DNA from: Clavibacter michiganensis
Lineage (GTDB): Bacteria; Actinomycetota; Actinomycetes; Actinomycetales; Microbacteriaceae
Assembly (NCBI RefSeq): GCF_002151125.1
Contig: NZ_MDJZ01000018.1
Coordinates: 1-59,620, forward strand
DNA length: 59,620 nucleotides
Reading direction: 5' to 3'
Part shown: in pieces, positions 54,752-59,620 of the stretch
Layout: each line of letters starts with the position of its first letter
Numbering within the stretch: the first letter of the stretch is position 1
Notes under the pieces: generated by a model
What the model was told of the DNA's origin: nothing
The model's input: the letters and a program-made list of their open reading frames with translations, nothing else
Databases searched by the model: none
Translations under genes and position numbers: made by a program

Positions 54752-55007
54752 CCGGTTCCGGTTCGCGGTATGCGCTCGGACTCACCGAGGAACGGTGCGG
54801 TGTCGGAGGGCTGGGCGGCATCAGCCAGGGCGGCGTTCGCGAGCCGGGTCAGCTCCGCCTCGCCTCCGCCTCCCCTCCGCCTTCCCGCTCGTCGGCCAGC
54901 TTCTGGCCGGCCACGCGATGGGACTCCGAGCGCGTCATCCCGAAGCGCTTCGCGACGCGATCGAACCGGTCGGAGTCCCTGTCGGGGAGGCTGGTCGCTG
55001 TCTTCAT
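54745..55007 (-). pseudogene. MazF-associated antitoxin gene, frameshifted
   Basis: From ATG 55007 the frame reads MKTATSLPDRDSDRFDRVAK then RFGMTRSESHRVAGQKLADE, an RHH/Phd-like DNA-binding start, but stops at 54849 after 52 residues. The expected C-terminal, toxin-binding half (ELTRLANAALADAAQPSDTA...) is intact in another frame and runs to the stop at 54745, overlapping the toxin start. An 11-bp tandem duplication at 54855-54876 accounts exactly for the shift: deleting one copy restores an 83-residue antitoxin. Either truly inactivated, phase-variable, or a sequence error; the two copies differ by one base, which argues against simple error. Confidence 0.75.
54855..54876. repeat. 11-bp tandem duplication in the antitoxin gene
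   Basis: CCGCCTCGCCT (54855-54865) is followed directly by CCGCCTCCCCT (54866-54876), one mismatch. Its length (3n+2) shifts the antitoxin frame. Confidence 0.8.
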
Positions 55008-55075
55008 GGCAGCGGGTACGACCGGTCATGCCGGCGAATGCGCAGCCTTCCTCGCAGGCGGCTCGCGCATCACCG

Positions 55076-55852
55076 TCAGTCGGGCGCCGGCCGCGGATCG
55101 CCCAGGAACGGCATGATCGCCTCGGCCCAGTGGGCGTGCATCACGCGGTAGGAGAAGCGGTCGCGGACGTGCAGGCGCGTGCCGGAGATGTCGGGGTAGG
55201 GCGCGTGGATCACGCCGTGCTCGGGGTCGTGCAGCCGGACGGTCGCGCGGTTCAGCCGGCCGACCTGCGACTGCAGGAGCTTGCGGGCGACCATCGGGAT
55301 CGGCTGGAAGCGGTCCATGGCGGGGATCCCCGTGACGACGATGCGGCACCCGTCGCCCGCCTGCGCGCGGATGTCGCCGACGATGCCGGTGAGCCGGTCG
55401 ATCCACTCCGCGACGGACGTCGCCACGAGCACGTCCGGGATGCCGAGCGCGACCACGGCGAGGTCGAGCGGACGCGGGGTGCGGGCGGCGACCGCGACGG
55501 CGGCCTTGCGCACCGTCATGTCGTACGCGGCGATGCTCTCCCACTCCACGCCGCGACCCGTGGCGGCCGCGCGCCGGGCGGCGATCTGCGCGGGCATCGC
55601 CATCCCCGCGAGGAGCACGCCGTACCCGGCGACGCCGATGTCGCCGAGGAACAGGACGCGCTCGGGATCCGGCCCCGGGACGGCCTGGACGTCGTCGTGC
55701 TGCGGGAAGATGCCGGCCTCCATCTCCCGCATGTAGAGGTGGAGGTGGAGGCGGAGAGTGGGCCGCGCGACCGCGACCGCGGCCCCGTGCGCCAGCGGCA
55801 GGAGCGGCCGCAGGGCCGCGCGCGGACCGGTCCGCGGTGACGGGCGCCTCAC
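55076..55852 (-). CDS. SGNH/GDSL-hydrolase-like protein with degenerate active site
   Basis: 258 residues from GTG 55852; the frame is open upstream but that part overlaps the divergent pip gene and looks non-coding. RVLFLGDIGVAGYGVLLAGM aligns with block I (GDSxxxG), with Ile72 at the Ser position. Block III, normally GxND, reads ALGIPDVLVAT. Later VVTGIPAMDRFQPIP and HDPEHGVIHAPYPDISG...DRFSYRVMHAHWAEAI resemble the end of SGNH lipases/esterases. So the fold is probably kept and the usual Ser nucleophile lost. No signal peptide. Confidence 0.6.
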   Translation of the reverse strand: MRRPSPRTGPRAALRPLLPLAHGAAVAVARPTLRLHLHLYMREMEAGIFPQHDDVQAVPGPDPERVLFLGDIGVAGYGVLLAGMAMPAQIAARRAAATGRGVEWESIAAYDMTVRKAAVAVAARTPRPLDLAVVALGIPDVLVATSVAEWIDRLTGIVGDIRAQAGDGCRIVVTGIPAMDRFQPIPMVARKLLQSQVGRLNRATVRLHDPEHGVIHAPYPDISGTRLHVRDRFSYRVMHAHWAEAIMPFLGDPRPAPD

Positions 55853-56009
55853 GGGCAGAGCGGGCAATGGGTCCTCGTCTCCGGACGGCGAAGCGGTCGT
55901 TCGCCCCCCGAGGCTACGCGGCGACGGCCGGAGCGCGCACCCCGGGCGGGGATCGAGGCCGCCGACGACGAGCGGACGCCCGCCCGGCCGGGCCCGCGTC
56001 GCCCGCCCG

Positions 56010-56015
56010 TAGGCT
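56010..56015 (+). promoter_or_regulatory. -10 element for pip (TAGGCT)
   Basis: TAGGCT ends 6 nt before the pip ATG; leaderless geometry as for several other genes in the window. Confidence 0.45.
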
Positions 56016-56021
56016 CGTCGC

Positions 56022-56990
56022 ATGCAGAGCCTCTTCCCCGAGATCGACCCGCACGACACCGGCATGCTCGACGTGGGGGACGGCCAGCTCCTCTACTGGG
56101 AGGTCTCGGGGAACCCGGACGGGATCCCCGTCGTCTTCCTGCACGGCGGGCCCGGCGGCGGCACGAGCCCGACGCACCGGCGCCTCTTCGACCCGGCGCG
56201 CTACCGCATCGTGCTCGTCGACCAGCGCGGCTGCGGCCGGAGCACCCCGCACGTCTCGGACCCCTCGGCGGACCTGTCCGTGAACACGACCTGGCACCTC
56301 GTCGCCGACCTCGAGCGGCTGCGCGAGCACCTCGGCGTCGAGCGCTGGCTGGTCTTCGGCGGATCCTGGGGGTCGACCCTCGCGCTCGCCTACGCCGAGA
56401 CGCACCCCGCCCGCGTGACCGGCCTCATCCTCCGCGGGATCTTCACGCTCCGCGCGACCGAGCTCGACTGGTTCTACGAGGGACCGGCGGGCATGGTCTA
56501 CCCCGACGGCTGGGAGGCGTTCACGGCGCCCGTGCCCGGGGTCGCGCGCGGCGGGATCATCGACGCGTACGCGCGGCTGCTCGCGGATCCGGACCCCGAG
56601 GTGCACGGGCCGGCCGCGGTCGCGTGGAGCACGTGGGAGGCGTCCGGGATCACGCTGCTGCCGCGGCCCGATGTGGTCGCGCGCTTCGCGGAGCCGACGT
56701 ACGCGCTCGCGTTCGCCCGCATCGAGAACCACTACTTCACCCACGGCGGGTGGATGGAGGACGGGCAGCTGATCCGCGACGCGCACCTGCTGCGCGGCAT
56801 CCCGACCGAGATCGTGCAGGGCCGCTACGACATGTGCACGCCGCCCGCGACCGCGTGGGACCTGCACCGGGCGCTGCCCGAGGCGCGCTTCACGATGGTG
56901 CCCGACGCCGGGCACGCGTTCGACGAGCCCGGGATCCTCGACGCGCTGATCGAGGCGACCGAGCGGGCGGCCGACCGGCTGACGGCCTAG
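56022..56990 (+). CDS. pip: Proline iminopeptidase Pip (S33)
   Basis: 322 residues, cytoplasmic aminopeptidase removing N-terminal proline. MQSLFPEIDPHDTGMLDVGD start and QLLYWEVSGNP, oxyanion HGGPGGG, LVDQRGCGRS(TPH), nucleophile elbow VFGGSWGSTLAL (Ser115), RGIFTLR, IENHYFTHGGW, QGRYDMCTPP (Asp) and DAGHAFDEPG (His) are all canonical. Leaderless-type -10 just upstream. Distinct from the larger S33 enzyme at 40963; this is the common housekeeping version, though it could also act on Hyp-peptides. Confidence 0.95.
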   Translation: MQSLFPEIDPHDTGMLDVGDGQLLYWEVSGNPDGIPVVFLHGGPGGGTSPTHRRLFDPARYRIVLVDQRGCGRSTPHVSDPSADLSVNTTWHLVADLERLREHLGVERWLVFGGSWGSTLALAYAETHPARVTGLILRGIFTLRATELDWFYEGPAGMVYPDGWEAFTAPVPGVARGGIIDAYARLLADPDPEVHGPAAVAWSTWEASGITLLPRPDVVARFAEPTYALAFARIENHYFTHGGWMEDGQLIRDAHLLRGIPTEIVQGRYDMCTPPATAWDLHRALPEARFTMVPDAGHAFDEPGILDALIEATERAADRLTA

Positions 56991-57027
56991 CGGTCCCGCG
57001 GGCCGGCAGCAGCGGGCCGGGCGGTAG

Positions 57028-57050
57028 GCGGGCTGTGGTCCGCAGCCCGC
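57028..57050. terminator. Hairpin between convergent pip and cytidylyltransferase-like genes
   Basis: GCGGGCTG/CAGCCCGC 8-bp stem, 7-nt loop, 37 nt after pip and 10 nt after the end of the opposite gene; can serve both. Confidence 0.55.
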
Positions 57051-57060
57051 GGCCCGCGGC

Positions 57061-57558
57061 CTAGCGGCCGACGAGCGCGGGCGAGCCGTGCACGGCCGGC
57101 GGCGCGAGCGTCGCGGCGGGGGCCGCCGCGGGCGCGCCCGTGCCGCTGAGGATGTCGAGCGCGCGCCGGAGCCGCGTGCTGGAGGTGTGCATCGTGTACG
57201 GGAAGTACACGACCTCCACGCCGACTGCCGCGAACTCGGCCTCCAGGCGCTCGCCCTTCGGGGTGCCGCGCCAGTCGTCGCCCTTGAAGAAGACGTCGAA
57301 GCCGACCTCGCGCCAGGTGTCGACCTTGTCGGGCAGCGTCTCCGCGCGCGCCTCATCGACGTAGCTGATGTGGCTGACGATCTCCAGGCGCTCGGCGAGC
57401 GGCACCACGGGCGTGATGCCCTTGTTGCGCTCGAGCATCTCGTCGGAGACGACGCCGGCGATGAGGAAGTCGCACCGGCTCTTGGCGTGCTTGAGGATGT
57501 TGAGGTGTCCGACGTGGAAGAGGTCGAAGGCACCGGCGGCGTAGCCGATTCGGGTCAT
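57061..57558 (-). CDS. Cytidylyltransferase-like nucleotidyltransferase (TagD/GCT type)
   Basis: 165 residues. MTRIGYAAGAFDLFHVGHLNILKHA carries the HxGH nucleotide site (HVGH), then LIAGVVSDEM, RLEIVSHISYVDE, FDVFFKGDDWRGTPKGE and the TSSTRLR signature (ISTTKI/ISST-type loop). Such enzymes activate glycerol 3-phosphate or a related polyol phosphate as a CDP derivative for teichoic or wall glycopolymers. An Ala/Pro-rich tail of about 25 residues follows. Single gene. The 363-nt divergent gap upstream contains three copies of a 9-bp repeat. Confidence 0.85.
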   Translation of the reverse strand: MTRIGYAAGAFDLFHVGHLNILKHAKSRCDFLIAGVVSDEMLERNKGITPVVPLAERLEIVSHISYVDEARAETLPDKVDTWREVGFDVFFKGDDWRGTPKGERLEAEFAAVGVEVVYFPYTMHTSSTRLRRALDILSGTGAPAAAPAATLAPPAVHGSPALVGR

Positions 57559-57592
57559 GGCACACGTGTCTCGGGTCGTCCGCGTTCCGGGC

Positions 57593-57677
57593 GCGGGTAC
57601 GCGCGGATGCGGGATCGGGGTGCAGCCCGGTGCGGGTACGCCGGGCGGGATCCTCCTGCTCCGGCGACGCGGGTACG
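57593..57677. repeat. Three 9-bp direct repeats GCGGGTACG upstream of the cytidylyltransferase-like gene
   Basis: GCGGGTACG at 57593-57601, 57632-57640 and 57669-57677, spaced 39 and 37 nt. They lie at about -35 to -120 relative to the start on the minus strand, in a gap (57559-57921) with no gene. A regulator array is possible. Confidence 0.45.
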
Positions 57678-57800
57678 TCGGCCGCCCTGGGTGGGGCGGC
57701 GCGAGCGGCGGATCTGCTGAGGATCCTACGGTGCCGGATGCCGCCCGCGGTAGGCGCGCACCCGAACGGGGGTGGTCCGCCCGCGGCACGAAGTCATGAC

Positions 57801-57827
57801 GTGTCCTCCGTTCGGGGGACACGGAGG
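57801..57827 (+). promoter_or_regulatory. Overlapping inverted repeats upstream of the secreted protein gene
   Basis: GTGTCC/GGACAC (57801-57806 with 57817-57822) and CCTCCG/CGGAGG (57805-57810 with 57822-57827) are mutually exclusive stems. TTATCT at 57840-57845 may be the -10 for the gene starting at 57922. Confidence 0.35.
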
Positions 57828-57921
57828 CCCGTTCCTGGGTTATCTTCGACCAACCCACCCCGTTCGGGGGCATCGCGCCCCGCACGTCCGACGGACCCCA
57901 CCCGAGCAAGGACCCGCCCGA

Positions 57922-58791
57922 ATGACGCCCTCATCCCCGCCTGCCCGCCCTCGACATCTCGTCGCCCTCGCTGTCGCGATCGGCCTCGCTGTCCCCGCCG
58001 CCCTCGTCGTCCCGGAGGCCGCGCACGCGGCCGGCGGGCAGGGCCTGGTCGCCGGCGCCCCCGTCTTCACCGACTCCTTCACCCGCAGCACGAGCGGCGG
58101 ATGGGGCTCCTCGTCCGGTGCCGCCCCCTACTCCCACGATGTGTCCTCCGCCTTCCGCGTGAACGGCGCGCGCGGCGTCATCGACCTCGGGCGCTCCGGC
58201 ATGGCGGCCGCCGCCACCCTGCCCGCCTCGGTGCCCGCCGACAGCGAGTCGACGGTGCGCATCACCATGCCACGCGTCCCCTCCGCGGGCAACGGCGTCT
58301 CGGCTGGGCTCCAGCAGCGTGTCACCGGGTCGTCGTACTACCAGTCGACGGTGCGCGTCGACGGCGGCGGCACGGCCTACCTGTCGGTCATCCGCGTCAT
58401 CGGATCGACGGCCGCGCAGACCACCCTCGTGCCCGGCGCCGTGGTCGCCCGCGGCGTGCAGCCGGGCCAGGCCATCACGCTCCAGTCCCGCGTCTCCGGC
58501 AGCGGCACGGTCTCCGTGGACGCCCGCGCCTGGCTCGACGGTCAGGCCACCCCGGCGTGGCAGGCGGTGGCGTCCGACACGAGCGGCGCTCGCCTCGCGG
58601 CGGGATCCGGCGCGCGTGTCTGGTCATACCTCTCGGCGTCCTCAGGCCCCCAGGCCATCTCCTTCGACGATCTCGCCGTCCGGCCGCTGACGGCGTCCGC
58701 ACCCGCTGCGCCGACGCCCGCGCCGACGACGCCCGCGCCCGCGCCCGCACCCGCGGCCGCGCCCGCGGCGGCGGCGTCCCCGTCCCCGTAG
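57922..58791 (+). CDS. Secreted concanavalin-like protein, probably C-terminally truncated
   Basis: 289 residues. Signal peptide (HLVALAVAIGLAVPAALVV, AHA cleavage near residue 36). One beta-sandwich domain, LamG/heparin-lyase-like: FTDSFTRSTSGGWGSSSGAA, STVRITMPRVPSAGNGVSAG, YYQSTVRVDGGGTAYLSV and ISFDDLAVRPL. It ends in a Pro/Ala/Thr linker (TPAPTTPAPAPAPAAAPA) and then stops at once. Such linkers normally lead to a second domain, so the protein looks cut short. The stop lies exactly where the convergent DUF58 gene loses its conserved sequence. Possibly binds a polysaccharide. Confidence 0.7.
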   Translation: MTPSSPPARPRHLVALAVAIGLAVPAALVVPEAAHAAGGQGLVAGAPVFTDSFTRSTSGGWGSSSGAAPYSHDVSSAFRVNGARGVIDLGRSGMAAAATLPASVPADSESTVRITMPRVPSAGNGVSAGLQQRVTGSSYYQSTVRVDGGGTAYLSVIRVIGSTAAQTTLVPGAVVARGVQPGQAITLQSRVSGSGTVSVDARAWLDGQATPAWQAVASDTSGARLAAGSGARVWSYLSASSGPQAISFDDLAVRPLTASAPAAPTPAPTTPAPAPAPAAAPAAAASPSP

Positions 58792-59620
58792 TCGCCCGCG
58801 GCGAGCGACAGCGCGACCATCACGTGGCTCCGCCGCGTCTCCTCGAACCGGCGCACCATGTGCACCCCGGTCTTCGCGGTCGAGCGCCAGTGGATGTGGC
58901 GCACCGGGTCGCCCGGCACGTACTCGCGGAGCGACTGGAACGAGACGTCGCTGTCGGTGAGGTCGCGCGTGGCGCGGCCCTCGAGGTCGCGGACGAAGCC
59001 CGTGCTCGTGCTCGGCATCGCGAGCGTGCGCGGGTGCACGAGGAGCCGGGTGGCGGCGGCCTCGGCGGACTCGCGGCGCACCAGGCCGATCGGGTCGCCC
59101 CGGACGATGCGCGCGGGGCCGAGCGCGATCACCCCGCGGCGCGAGGTGGGCACGACGAACACGTCCTCGTGGGTGTGCCCGTGCGCGAGGGACGGCACGT
59201 GGACCTCGGCGAGGCCGGATCCGACCGGCACCTCCACCGTGAGGCCCACCGCCCGGCGTCGCAGCGGGTTCCGCACGGCGACGGTCGCGGGCGCGCGCTC
59301 CCCCGCGACCACGCGGTCGCGCGGGAGGCGCAGCGACACCTCGACGCCGGATGACCCGACGAGGTGCAGCAGCGCGATGACCCAGAGGGCGGCGGCGGTC
59401 CACGCGACCGCGACGAGCTCGCGCCAGCCGAGCGCGTACCCGGCGACGCCCGCGACGACCGCGGCGAGCGCGACGACCCGGCCGAGCGGGGTGACGACGG
59501 CGACGAGGCGCGCGAGGGCGTTCCGCGGAGGCGCCGCGTCGTGCGGGTCAGCGCCGGGGGCGGCCCCCGGGACGGCAGCGGGCGCGGGCGCGACGGCGTC
59601 GGCGGGATCCGGGGATCTTC
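58542..59620 (-). CDS. DUF58 domain protein, 5' partial and 3' disrupted
   Basis: The frame enters from the right window edge with no start in view. Two helices (GRVVALAAVVAGVAGYALGW and VAVAWTAAALWVIALLHLVG) are followed by a beta domain and the DUF58 core: DSDVSFQSLREYVPGDPVRH then IHWRSTAKTGVHMVRRFEET. DUF58 proteins are usually encoded next to MoxR AAA ATPases and transglutaminases. Conserved sequence ends at ALSLAAGDYGD (about 58780); the rest to the stop at 58542 is Ala/Gly-rich antisense of the secreted protein gene. A normal member would continue for well over 100 residues. Confidence 0.75.
   Translation of the reverse strand, partial: RSPDPADAVAPAPAAVPGAAPGADPHDAAPPRNALARLVAVVTPLGRVVALAAVVAGVAGYALGWRELVAVAWTAAALWVIALLHLVGSSGVEVSLRLPRDRVVAGERAPATVAVRNPLRRRAVGLTVEVPVGSGLAEVHVPSLAHGHTHEDVFVVPTSRRGVIALGPARIVRGDPIGLVRRESAEAAATRLLVHPRTLAMPSTSTGFVRDLEGRATRDLTDSDVSFQSLREYVPGDPVRHIHWRSTAKTGVHMVRRFEETRRSHVMVALSLAAGDYGDGDAAAAGAAAGAGAGAGVVGAGVGAAGADAVSGRTARSSKEMAWGPEDAERYDQTRAPDPAARRAPLVSDATACHAGVA

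Overview
High-GC (about 73 percent) actinobacterial chromosome. Codon use, many GTG starts, likely leaderless transcripts, the MGxLIYG family (DUF7882) and GAF-ANTAR regulators point to Microbacteriaceae. A plant-associated lineage such as Clavibacter is my best guess from gene content, not from a database match. No rRNA, tRNA, CRISPR array, intact insertion sequence or prophage gene was seen.

Layout. 0-12 kb is mostly housekeeping: a trypsin-like protein lacking its catalytic serine, glycogen debranching enzyme GlgX, a FUSC-type membrane protein, a lipoprotein, a DUF2256/DUF3253 protein, an RND pump that seems to start at CTG, a DEAD-box helicase with a long repeat-rich N-terminus, and two GNAT acetyltransferases. 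12-14 kb and 19.7-28 kb form a split sugar-acid/tetrulose system. The left operon has a TIM-barrel isomerase/decarboxylase-like protein and a 3-hydroxyacid dehydrogenase. The right cluster has a DhaK-DhaL kinase, RpiB-like and TIM-like isomerases, a GntR regulator and a ribose-type ABC importer. The left operon and the kinase operon carry a near-identical CCTATAGG palindrome in their promoters. Between them lie two copies of a DUF7882 module, two GAF-ANTAR regulators, and a scar made of three gene tails.

28-33 kb holds a secreted nuclease, thioredoxin and RecQ. 33.4-51.3 kb is the most striking region: a GH127 beta-L-arabinofuranosidase, an Opp-type peptide importer, an S33 proline-type aminopeptidase, an M24 Xaa-Pro-type peptidase and a GntR regulator, followed by a complete trans-4-hydroxyproline catabolic operon (epimerase, three-subunit D-hydroxyproline dehydrogenase, deaminase, 2-oxoglutarate semialdehyde dehydrogenase). 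Both operons carry the same 12-bp sequence in their promoters. Together they read as one programme for eating arabinosylated hydroxyproline-rich plant wall glycoproteins (extensins): import, remove arabinose, cleave the peptide, convert Hyp to 2-oxoglutarate.

51-59.6 kb has an acyl-CoA oxidase/dehydrogenase, a DUF1349 protein, a MazF toxin whose antitoxin gene is frameshifted by an 11-bp tandem duplication, a degenerate SGNH-like protein, proline iminopeptidase, a cytidylyltransferase-like protein, and a junction where a secreted protein and a DUF58 gene both appear to have lost their 3' ends.
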